DNA of 23,693 nt from JAERML01 sp035687895 (GTDB lineage Bacteria > Bacteroidota > Ignavibacteria > UBA10030 > UBA6906): positions 1 to 23,693 of the forward strand of contig DASRUE010000156.1 of the NCBI GenBank assembly GCA_035687895.1, read 5' to 3'. How positions within the stretch are numbered: position 1 is the stretch's first letter; each line of letters opens with the position of its first letter. The translations under genes were made by a program, and so were the position numbers. Positions 1-6,144 of the stretch are shown in pieces. The notes below the pieces were generated by a model. That model was not told where the DNA came from. It made no database searches and was given only the letters and a program-made list of their open reading frames with translations.

Positions 1-1
1 A

Positions 2-67
2 GGAGAAGCGGCTCCTCCAGCGAAGGTTGAGGCAAAACCCGCTGCCAAGGAAGAGAAGAAAAAGTAA
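2..67 (+). CDS. rplY: C-terminal end of probable 50S ribosomal protein L25 (partial)
   Basis: An open frame enters from the left edge and stops at TAA 65-67. The 21 visible residues are rich in Ala, Pro, Glu and Lys and end in a run of lysines. Such a low-complexity charged tail is common at the end of the long (Ctc-type) form of L25, which binds 5S rRNA, and rplY lies directly upstream of pth in many bacteria, as here with an 18-base gap. The call rests on tail composition plus that neighbour. No conserved L25 core is visible, so another protein with a Lys/Ala tail is possible. Confidence 0.55.
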   Translation, partial: GEAAPPAKVEAKPAAKEEKKK

Positions 68-85
68 CACGCCTTCATTTGCACA

Positions 86-658
86 GTGGCCGCCCTTCTT
101 GTTGTTGGCCTGGGAAATCCGGGCTCAGAGTATGAGCAGACCCGCCACAATGTTGGCTTCCTTGTCGTCGATGCGCTGTGCAAGAGACTCCAGTGGCAAT
201 TGAGACCAGGCAAGGGTAACCACGTAGAGGCGGCCGGCCACGTGGAAGGCAAGAAGCTCCTTCTCATCAAGCCCATGACGTACATGAACAACAGTGGGCA
301 GGCAGTTAGAGATTTGGTGGAGGAGGCGGGGGTGCTTTTGAACAAGGTTCTGGTTGTGTATGACGATCTCGCGCTTCCGCTTGGCACGCTCCGGGTTCGC
401 AGTAAAGGGAGCGATGGCGGACACAATGGGGTATATTCAATCGTTTATCATCTTAACTCGAACGGGTTTCCCCGCATCCGGTGCGGCATCAGAAAAGAAG
501 TGATGCCAACGAAGCATGAGATGGCCGGATTCGTCCTCTCGCCTTTCGACAGGGAAGAACGACCGGTCGTGGCAGACATGATCGCAAGGGCAGCCGATGC
601 CGTCCTTGAGTTCGTCGCATCGGGCATTGCCCGGACAATGAATAAGTATAACACCTGA
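86..658 (+). CDS. pth: Peptidyl-tRNA hydrolase
   Basis: Cytoplasmic esterase that releases the peptide from peptidyl-tRNAs dropped by stalled ribosomes so that the tRNA can be reused. The 190-residue product has the usual Pth length. Family signatures are all present: GLGNPGSEYEQTRHNVGF near residues 9-26 with the catalytic His in TRHNVG, KPMTYMNNSG near 62-71, the VVYDDLALPLG segment near 90-100 carrying the conserved Asp, and GSDGGHNG near 108-115. The start is GTG at 86, because the N-terminus MAALLVVGLGNPG fits the family exactly. No convincing Shine-Dalgarno sequence precedes it, so translation may be coupled to the upstream gene, which ends 18 bases earlier. Confidence 0.96.
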   Translation: MAALLVVGLGNPGSEYEQTRHNVGFLVVDALCKRLQWQLRPGKGNHVEAAGHVEGKKLLLIKPMTYMNNSGQAVRDLVEEAGVLLNKVLVVYDDLALPLGTLRVRSKGSDGGHNGVYSIVYHLNSNGFPRIRCGIRKEVMPTKHEMAGFVLSPFDREERPVVADMIARAADAVLEFVASGIARTMNKYNT

Positions 659-672
659 GGAACCAGTTCCTC
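657..672 (+). terminator. Short perfect inverted repeat at the end of pth
   Basis: GAGGAAC and GTTCCTC form a perfect 7-base stem with a 2-base centre, beginning inside the pth stop codon. It has no following T tract, so it may only be a weak terminator, a 3'-end stabilising hairpin, or the first hairpin of the rpsF leader. Seen in sequence; function inferred. Confidence 0.3.
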
Positions 673-689
673 GTAGATTGTAACATCGC

Positions 690-811
690 AACACCGGTAC
701 CTTTCAAAGTTTCAGACACACCGAAAGGCACCCTGCTCTTCAATTCATCGCCAGATGATTATTGAAGGGTCACTCTAATTCACTATTAGAAGTCCAAAGG
801 GAGATGAAATA
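690..811 (+). promoter_or_regulatory. Structured rpsF leader, candidate S6:S18 autoregulatory element
   Basis: Three hairpins fit between pth and rpsF. The first pairs GGTACCTTTC (696-705) with GAAAGGCACC (723-732), nine pairs with one A/C mismatch. Its loop holds a weak small hairpin near 709-717 and a CCG (721-723) on the 3' side next to the stem. The second pairs 736-749 with 754-769 around the loop GCCA, with a TT bulge at 759-760. The third pairs CTAAT (775-779) with ATTAG (785-789). Known from other bacteria: rpsF leaders can carry a stem with a CCG bulge bound by the S6:S18 complex, giving feedback control. The CCG-bearing first hairpin resembles that layout, and both target proteins are encoded just downstream. 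The pairing is visible; the function is inferred. Confidence 0.45.
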
Positions 812-1234
812 ATGGACACAGCAAAACTCGCATACGAAACGACCGTTATCATCAACGCGTCCCTCGATGACGCGCAGGTGGACGGCGTGATCGGCCGCAT
901 TCAAGACACCATCACCAAGAACGGCGGAACAATCAACGCTCTCAACAAGTGGGGGCGCAAGCGGTTGGCCTACACGATCAACAAGAAGACCAACGGGTTC
1001 TACGTGAACATCGAGTTCAACGCCCCGGGAACGCTTCTGGCCCTGCTTGAACGATCCTACCACCTCGACGAAATGATTCTCCGCCATCTGACGATCAAGC
1101 TCGACACTAAAGCTTTGATAGCCAAAGCGGCCGCACTTGCGGCACTGGCTGCGCAGCCGGAAGCTGCCCCGGCTCCGGCCGTCCCAGCCCGTGAGCCTCT
1201 TTTCACCGAGGCAGCCAAACCAACAAAAAGCTAA
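812..1234 (+). CDS. rpsF: 30S ribosomal protein S6
   Basis: Small-subunit protein that pairs with S18 on the central domain of 16S rRNA. Residues 6-100 form the S6 core: the first strand YETTVIINASLDD, then NKWGRKRLAYTINKKTNGFYV and the closing strand segment ERSYHLDEMILRHLTIKLD. The product is 140 residues long; the part after about residue 105 is an Ala/Pro-rich tail without core homology, somewhat longer than in short S6 proteins. ATG 812 is preceded by AAAGGGAG at 796-803. The gene heads rpsF-rpsR-rplI; the ssb gene often found between rpsF and rpsR is missing. It is probably controlled through the hairpins in its leader. Confidence 0.95.
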   Translation: MDTAKLAYETTVIINASLDDAQVDGVIGRIQDTITKNGGTINALNKWGRKRLAYTINKKTNGFYVNIEFNAPGTLLALLERSYHLDEMILRHLTIKLDTKALIAKAAALAALAAQPEAAPAPAVPAREPLFTEAAKPTKS

Positions 1235-1282
1235 CGACGCAGACTGTCTGACCCATCGATCTGGATAAGGAGAACAACCACA

Positions 1283-1549
1283 GTGTTTAATGGACCACGC
1301 AAACCTCGACGAGAAAAAGAGAACCAGATGCCGCGTAAGAAGCGGACGTGCAGGTTCTGTGACGCAAAAGAGAGCTACATCGATTACAAAGACGAGAAAC
1401 GCTTGCAGCGGTTCGTGACAGAACAGGGAAAGATCATCCCGAAGCGAATTACTGGCACCTGTGCAAAGCACCAGCGACAGCTCGTTCACGCTATCAAGCG
1501 AGCACGGCACCTTGCCTTGTTACCGTTCGTCTCGGACGCGATCCGATAG
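1283..1549 (+). CDS. rpsR: 30S ribosomal protein S18
   Basis: Small-subunit protein that forms a heterodimer with S6. Residues 16-75 match the family: RKKRTCRFCDAKESYIDYKD, then RLQRFVTEQGKIIPKRITG and TCAKHQRQLVHAIKRARHLALLP. Three cysteines remain (CxxC plus the Cys of CAKHQ), resembling the zinc-type S18 pattern. The GTG at 1283 is chosen because AAGGAG lies 10 bases upstream (1267-1272). An internal ATG at 1328 would give a shorter protein starting MPRKKRTC, but it has no comparable ribosome-binding site. It follows rpsF by 48 bases and precedes rplI by 13. Confidence 0.95.
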   Translation: MFNGPRKPRREKENQMPRKKRTCRFCDAKESYIDYKDEKRLQRFVTEQGKIIPKRITGTCAKHQRQLVHAIKRARHLALLPFVSDAIR

Positions 1550-1562
1550 AAAAGGAGAAACA

Positions 1563-2006
1563 ATGAAAGTCATCTTGCGTAAAGAGCACGAAAAACTCGG
1601 GCAGATCGGTTCGGTCGTTGACGTGAAGGACGGTTATGCCCGGAACTTCCTTATACCGAAGGGACTTGCCTACCCTGCCACCGACGGAAGTGTTCGCGCG
1701 TTGGAGGAGGAAAAGAAACAGGCTGGTCAGCGTGTTGCCAAGGAGCTTAAAGGAAGCGAGAAGCTGGCATCTGATCTGGAGAAGGTTTCCATCACCCTCC
1801 AGATGAAGGTTGGTGAAGAAGAAAAACTCTTTGGCTCGGTGACGTCTCAGATGATTGCCGATTCGCTCAGGGAAAAAGGATTCGAGATCGATAAGCGCAT
1901 CATTGACCTTGAAGAGCCCATCAAGGCGCTCGGCATTTACAGCGTACCGGTCAAGCTCCATCCCAGCGTGACTGCCAAGGTCAAAGTCTGGGTGGTGCGA
2001 GAGTAA
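1563..2006 (+). CDS. rplI: 50S ribosomal protein L9
   Basis: Large-subunit protein at the base of the L1 stalk, bridging neighbouring ribosomes and helping frame maintenance. The 147-residue product has the standard two-domain layout: the N-terminal domain MKVILRKEHEKLGQIG...VKDGYARNFLIPKGLAYPAT (1-41), a long charged linking helix around 42-75, and the C-terminal domain with KLFGSVTSQMIADSL and a closing strand VTAKVKVWVV. The frame is open further upstream into rpsR, but ATG 1563 gives the family N-terminus and follows AAAAGGAG at 1550-1557. It is the last gene of the ribosomal run and is followed by a hairpin terminator. Confidence 0.96.
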   Translation: MKVILRKEHEKLGQIGSVVDVKDGYARNFLIPKGLAYPATDGSVRALEEEKKQAGQRVAKELKGSEKLASDLEKVSITLQMKVGEEEKLFGSVTSQMIADSLREKGFEIDKRIIDLEEPIKALGIYSVPVKLHPSVTAKVKVWVVRE

Positions 2007-2014
2007 CGCCAGCC

Positions 2015-2052
2015 AATCCCGTCCGGCACCAAAAGGACGGGATTCGTGTTTC
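2015..2052 (+). terminator. Hairpin terminator after rplI
   Basis: AATCCCGTCC (2015-2024) and GGACGGGATT (2035-2044) form a perfect 10-base stem with a 10-base loop, eight bases after the rplI stop. The tail CGTGTTTC is only moderately T-rich. The position at the end of the ribosomal operon supports a terminator role. Confidence 0.65.
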
Positions 2053-2070
2053 AAGTGCAGAGTGGTTTGC

Positions 2071-2099
2071 TTGACTTTCGGAGGCAAACCGCCTATTTT
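2071..2099 (+). promoter_or_regulatory. Candidate korAB promoter overlapping a hairpin
   Basis: TTGACT (2071-2076) and TATTTT (2094-2099) are separated by 17 bases, a good sigma-70-like layout upstream of korA. The same bases also sit in a hairpin: GTGGTTTGC (2062-2070) pairs with GCAAACCGC (2084-2092), with one G-T pair, followed by the T-rich CTATTTTGCTTTT. It could therefore be a second terminator for the rplI operon, a promoter, or both on different transcripts. No better promoter is visible between 2100 and 2212. Confidence 0.45.
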
Positions 2100-2112
2100 G
2101 CTTTTAGTGAAA

Positions 2113-2148
2113 TGCCTTCAGGCAGGTGGCCGTCAGCCATCTTTTTTT
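2113..2148 (+). terminator. Terminator-like hairpin with T7 in the korA leader
   Basis: Two small hairpins stand in tandem: TGCC-TTCA-GGCA (2113-2124), then GGTGGC (2125-2130) with GCCATC (2136-2141, one G-T pair), directly followed by seven T residues (2142-2148). This is a compact intrinsic-terminator layout, 64 bases before the korA start and downstream of the candidate promoter. It may be an attenuator for korAB or a backup terminator for the ribosomal operon. Confidence 0.5.
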
Positions 2149-2212
2149 CTCCGCTGCTTCAGGCCTTCCCGTCTGCTTGGATTCCCAAATTCATTAAGAG
2201 GATTGACGTACA

Positions 2213-4054
2213 ATGACAAAAAGCGTTAAGACACTCGAGGATGTCACCATTCGATTTGCCGGTGATTCGGGTGATGGTATGCAGTTGACCGGCACGCAAT
2301 TCACCAACACGGCTGCCGTCCTCGGGAACGACCTGAGCACTCTTCCCGATTATCCTGCCGAAATCCGAGCCCCTGCGGGGACCACGTATGGCGTCAGTGG
2401 ATTCCAAATCCGGTTCGGGAGTCTCGATATCCTCACCCCCGGCGATACATGCGATGTGCTTGTTGCCATGAACCCCGCGGCACTTGTCACCAATGTGAAG
2501 ATGCTGCGCGACGGCGGGACCATCATCGTCAACGAGGATGCCTTCAGCGAGAAGAATTTCAAGCTCGGTGGTATCACTGCAAATCCACTGGAGGATGGGT
2601 CGCTCGCCCGCTTCCAGGTGTTCCGGGTACCGATCAACAAAATGACGTCCAACGCGATGGCGGACATGAACCTCTCGACGAAGTTCGTGGACAAGACCAA
2701 GAACTTCTTCGCGCTCGGGCTGATGTACTGGATGTATAACCGCCCGCTGGACCAGTCCATTAAATTTATCGAAGAGAAGTTCGGAAAAGACCCCAAAGTC
2801 GCCGAGGCAAACCTACGCGCATTGAAAGCCGGGTTCAACTACGGCGATACCGTCGAGATATTCACAACGAGGTTCGAGGTCAGGCCCGCGAAGCTGCCTC
2901 CAGGGAAGTATCGGAACATCATGGGGAACACGGCAACGGCGATCGGGCTTGTGGCGGCCGCGAAGAAAGCCGGCCTGCACCTGTTCCTCGGGAGTTACCC
3001 CATCACCCCGGCCAGCGATATCTTGCACGAGCTTGCCAAGCTGAAAGAGTACGACGTAAAGACCTTCCAGGCCGAGGATGAGATTGCGGCCATCTGCTCC
3101 GCCATCGGTGCATCATACGCTGGGGCATTGGGCGTCACAACCACGAGTGGCCCCGGGATGGCACTCAAGACCGAAGCGATGGGGCTTGCCCTCATGCTTG
3201 AGCTTCCGCTCGTCATCGTCGACGTTCAGCGAGGCGGGCCAAGCACCGGGCTGCCCACCAAGACAGAACAGGCAGATTTGTTGCAGGCCGTACAGGGCAG
3301 AAACGGTGAGGCACCGCTCTGCGTTCTCGCAGCATCAACCCCATCGGATTGTTTCAGTGCAGCGTACGAAGCGGCAAGGATTGCCGTGAAGTTCATGACG
3401 CCCGTGATCTGTTTGACGGATGGCTATGTTGCCAACGGTGCAGAGCCATGGATCATACCCAAGGCGGAGGAACTTCCACCGATTCCCGTGAAGTTCGCCA
3501 AAGACCCAGCGTCATTTCAACCATACGCACGCGACGAGCGGACGTTGTCACGACCGTGGGCCATTCCGGGGACACCCGGCCTTGAACATCGCATCGGCGG
3601 CCTGGAGAAGGAGCATATCACCGGCAACATCAGCTACGATCCTGACAACCACGATTTCATGATCAAAATGCGTGCAGCAAAAATCGAAAGGATCGCGGAC
3701 GATATCCCTCTGCAGGAAATCGAAGGAGACAAGGAAGGCGACCTGCTTGTGATTGGCTGGGGAAGCACGTATGGCTCGATCAAGAGCGCGGTGACCGCGG
3801 CGCGGGCAAAGGGACAATCCGTTTCACACGTCCAGATAAAATACTTGAACCCATTCCCACGCAACCTCGGCGAGATACTCTACAAATTCAAGAACATTCT
3901 CGTCCCGGAAATCAACAATGGCCAGTTGATCAAGCTGTTGCGCGCCAAATACCTCGTACCGGCAGTCGGGTTCAACGTGATTAAGGGACTCCCGCTCCGT
4001 TCAGAAGAAATAGAACAGAAGATTGATTCCATTCTAGGAGGCAACAATGCCTGA
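2213..4054 (+). CDS. korA: 2-oxoglutarate:ferredoxin oxidoreductase, fused gamma-alpha subunit
   Basis: Subunit of the CoA-dependent 2-oxoacid:ferredoxin oxidoreductase, which interconverts 2-oxoglutarate and succinyl-CoA using ferredoxin and thiamine pyrophosphate. The 613-residue chain begins with the gamma domain (about 10-200), seen in VTIRFAGDSGDGMQLTG and RAPAGTTYGVSGFQIRFG. The alpha (pyrimidine-binding) domain follows at about 235-450 with YPITPAS (262-268), AEDEIAAI, TTTSGPGM and QRGGPSTGLPTKTEQADL (339-356), and then the C-terminal domain (about 505-600). Gamma-alpha fusion is the usual KorA form in Chlorobi and Bacteroidota. The start has AAGAGG about ten bases upstream and its stop overlaps korB by 8 bases, implying translational coupling. 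A different 2-oxoacid substrate cannot be excluded from sequence alone. Confidence 0.92.
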   Translation: MTKSVKTLEDVTIRFAGDSGDGMQLTGTQFTNTAAVLGNDLSTLPDYPAEIRAPAGTTYGVSGFQIRFGSLDILTPGDTCDVLVAMNPAALVTNVKMLRDGGTIIVNEDAFSEKNFKLGGITANPLEDGSLARFQVFRVPINKMTSNAMADMNLSTKFVDKTKNFFALGLMYWMYNRPLDQSIKFIEEKFGKDPKVAEANLRALKAGFNYGDTVEIFTTRFEVRPAKLPPGKYRNIMGNTATAIGLVAAAKKAGLHLFLGSYPITPASDILHELAKLKEYDVKTFQAEDEIAAICSAIGASYAGALGVTTTSGPGMALKTEAMGLALMLELPLVIVDVQRGGPSTGLPTKTEQADLLQAVQGRNGEAPLCVLAASTPSDCFSAAYEAARIAVKFMTPVICLTDGYVANGAEPWIIPKAEELPPIPVKFAKDPASFQPYARDERTLSRPWAIPGTPGLEHRIGGLEKEHITGNISYDPDNHDFMIKMRAAKIERIADDIPLQEIEGDKEGDLLVIGWGSTYGSIKSAVTAARAKGQSVSHVQIKYLNPFPRNLGEILYKFKNILVPEINNGQLIKLLRAKYLVPAVGFNVIKGLPLRSEEIEQKIDSILGGNNA

Positions 4055-5084
4055 GACACTCGAGAAACAACCGACTGTTTCGGTGAAGCTGACAATCAAG
4101 GATTTTCAGTCGGACCAGGATGTGCGGTGGTGTCCGGGCTGCGGTGACTACTCCATCCTTGCCCAGGTGCAGCGCGTGCTGCCGGAGTTTACTCACAAGA
4201 AAGAGAATTATGTGATGATCTCCGGAATTGGCTGCTCAAGCCGGTTCCCTTACTACATGGATACTTTTGGCATCCACGGTATTCATGGACGTGCACCAGC
4301 CATCGCCTCAGGCGTGAAAATCGCCAATCCAGACCTGCAGGTTTGGGTGGCAACCGGCGACGGCGACGGCCTGAGCATCGGCGGCAACCACATGATCCAC
4401 ATGCTTCGCAGGAATCTGAACATCAAGGTGTTGATGTTCAACAACCAGATTTATGGCCTCACCAAGGGACAATTCTCCCCCACTTCGCTTCTGGGGCAGG
4501 TAACAAAATCAACGCCGTATGGAGTGATCGACAACCCATTCATCCCCGTTTCGCTCGCGCTTGGTTCAGGCGCAACATTGGTTGCACGAACCATGGATCG
4601 GGATCCCAAGCACCTCCAGGAAATGGTTCGAAGGGCGGAACACCATAAAGGAACTGCCTTCGTGGAGATCTATCAGAACTGTAACGTTTTCAACGACGGC
4701 GCGTTCTTTGCATTCACGGAGAAGGACGCACGGGACGACACCGTGGTTTACCTCGAGCATCGCAAGCCGTTGGTCTTTGGCAAGCAGAAGGAGAAAGGAA
4801 TCAGGCTGAACGGTTTTACTCCCGAAGTGGTCAACACCACCGAAGGAAAACATTCCGTCAGCGATCTCCTTGTCCACAACGAGAACGATTCCACTCTCGC
4901 ATTCATACTTGCCAACATGATTCACAACCCGGAGCTGCCTCGCGCCATGGGCGTCTTTCTTGCCACCGACCGGGTGGTCTACGAAGAGCAGACACAGAAC
5001 CAGATCGCTCGGGCAAAAGCAAAGAAAGGCGAGGGAGATTTGCAGAAGCTGTTGGATGGAGACGAGACGTGGGTAATACAATAG
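4047..5084 (+). CDS. korB: 2-oxoglutarate:ferredoxin oxidoreductase, beta subunit
   Basis: Catalytic partner of KorA carrying thiamine pyrophosphate and one [4Fe-4S] cluster. The 345-residue protein shows Cys29 and Cys32 in WCPGCGDYSIL, Cys63 in GIGCSSRFPYY and Cys212 in YQNCNVFND, the four expected cluster ligands. The diphosphate-binding segment GDGDGLSIGGNH lies at 104-115, followed by NNQIYGLTKGQFSPTS (132-147). The HGIHGRAPAIASG stretch (77-89) matches 2-oxoglutarate-type beta subunits. ATG 4047 lies inside the last codons of korA with GGAGG at 4038-4042 just upstream. A strong terminator follows at 5141, so korA-korB looks like a complete two-gene unit. No ferredoxin gene is adjacent. 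Confidence 0.93.
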   Translation: MPETLEKQPTVSVKLTIKDFQSDQDVRWCPGCGDYSILAQVQRVLPEFTHKKENYVMISGIGCSSRFPYYMDTFGIHGIHGRAPAIASGVKIANPDLQVWVATGDGDGLSIGGNHMIHMLRRNLNIKVLMFNNQIYGLTKGQFSPTSLLGQVTKSTPYGVIDNPFIPVSLALGSGATLVARTMDRDPKHLQEMVRRAEHHKGTAFVEIYQNCNVFNDGAFFAFTEKDARDDTVVYLEHRKPLVFGKQKEKGIRLNGFTPEVVNTTEGKHSVSDLLVHNENDSTLAFILANMIHNPELPRAMGVFLATDRVVYEEQTQNQIARAKAKKGEGDLQKLLDGDETWVIQ

Positions 5085-5140
5085 CATCTTGAATCCATTT
5101 CCGGCGCCCTGGCTGGAACTCAGACCACCACATTGAAAAT

Positions 5141-5177
5141 CAGAAACCTCCACATGTGTGGGGGTTTCTGCGTTTTC
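5141..5177 (+). terminator. Strong terminator after korB
   Basis: CAGAAACCTCCACA (5141-5154) pairs with TGTGGGGGTTTCTG (5157-5170) over 14 positions with a single T-G pair, followed by CGTTTTC. It lies 57 bases after the korB stop and 43 bases before the next start, so it ends the korAB transcript. Confidence 0.75.
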
Positions 5178-5212
5178 GGACGTGACTTCATTCAACCGGA
5201 GGAACATCTGAA

Positions 5213-6043
5213 ATGGCAAAGACACTGGTTATTGCCCTCACTCTGTTCATCATTGCCAGAGCCGAGGCACAGGGACTCTATCCCCTTCACGCAGGAAACC
5301 TCTGGCAATACTCCGTGTGGCCAAATTCTTACGTAAGCACAATGGTCATCGGTGATACCATCCTGTCAAACGGAAAAACGTACGTGATCCTCTCGGGCGG
5401 TTTTGGCGGATTGCTTAGACAAGAAGAAACACGGGTCTTTCAGTGGTCCGACTATGCGAACGCCGAACGGGTGATCTATGACTTCGCGGGAAGGACTGGC
5501 GATACTGTCGCAACGGCTGCGCGCCTCGGCGATACTGTGGACGTCATCGTGCTTGACTACGGCATGGCTGACATGTTCGGCAGAACCCTCAACACCTGGC
5601 GGTTCCTCGAGCAGTCACGACACACTAGCATGTACATTCTGAGGACGGTCGTCGATAGCATTGGCGTGAGTACTGTGCAAGCTGAGGTTGGTGATTTCTT
5701 TGGTTTGCGCGGTGCGATTATTGACGGGGTTCAATACGGCATTATCAACAAAATACATGAGGCAAACCATCAGATTCCCGGTGAGTTTGTTCTCTATCAG
5801 AATTACCCCAACCCCTTCAATCCAACAACAACTATTGAATTCCAATTGCCTCATTCGGCATTCGTCTCACTCATTGTCTTCAACGTGCTTGGCCGCGAAG
5901 TGACAAGACTCCTTGCTGCCGACCTTGAGGCCGGCACCCACAGAGTTCTCCTTAAAGCCGGAGACTTTGCGAGCGGAGTCTATTATTATCGCCTCACAGC
6001 AGGACACTTTGTGGATACAAAGAGGTTCATTCTTTTGAGATAG
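5213..6043 (+). CDS. Secreted protein with T9SS type A C-terminal sorting domain
   Basis: A predicted exported protein of 276 residues. Residues 1-20 look like a Sec signal peptide (MAKTLVIALTLFIIARAEAQ) with cleavage near AEAQ. The mature N-terminus begins LYPLHAGNLWQYSVWP, a start seen in other secreted proteins of this bacterial group. The middle (about 30-185) shows no domain I recognise. The last 80 residues form a typical Por/T9SS sorting domain: NYPNPFNPTTTIEFQLP, then VFNVLGREVTRLL, a GTH turn and ASGVYYYRLTAG, ending with RFILLR. Known role of this tail: it directs passage through the type IX outer-membrane machine and surface anchoring. GGAGGAA precedes ATG 5213. It stands alone between the korB terminator and the nrnA gene. 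The substrate or function of the body is unknown. Confidence 0.88.
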   Translation: MAKTLVIALTLFIIARAEAQGLYPLHAGNLWQYSVWPNSYVSTMVIGDTILSNGKTYVILSGGFGGLLRQEETRVFQWSDYANAERVIYDFAGRTGDTVATAARLGDTVDVIVLDYGMADMFGRTLNTWRFLEQSRHTSMYILRTVVDSIGVSTVQAEVGDFFGLRGAIIDGVQYGIINKIHEANHQIPGEFVLYQNYPNPFNPTTTIEFQLPHSAFVSLIVFNVLGREVTRLLAADLEAGTHRVLLKAGDFASGVYYYRLTAGHFVDTKRFILLR

Positions 6044-6083
6044 ACACTTCATATTTGCTCCGCACAAGGTGTTTCAGCCTCCC

Positions 6084-6112
6084 TTTTTTGTTCTCCATCA
6101 AATCACTATATT
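6084..6112 (+). promoter_or_regulatory. Possible promoter for the nrnA-ftsE run
   Basis: A poor -35 (T6, 6084-6089, part of TTTTTTG) is followed after 17 bases by TATATT (6107-6112, TATATTGG), 32 bases before the nrnA start. The -10 is good, the -35 is weak, and no other candidate is visible in this 101-base gap. Confidence 0.35.
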
Positions 6113-6144
6113 GGTGTCAGTTCAATCAGACACTCAGAACGTGA

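Noticed and set aside
770..1510. A 246-codon minus-strand open frame opposite rpsF and rpsR
   Set aside because: Antisense to two clear ribosomal protein genes; no homology signal.
6044..6090. Possible terminator after the T9SS cargo gene
   Set aside because: ACACTT (6044-6049) can pair with AGGTGT (6067-6072), but the stem is six pairs with a 17-base loop, and the T run at 6084 is 11 bases away.
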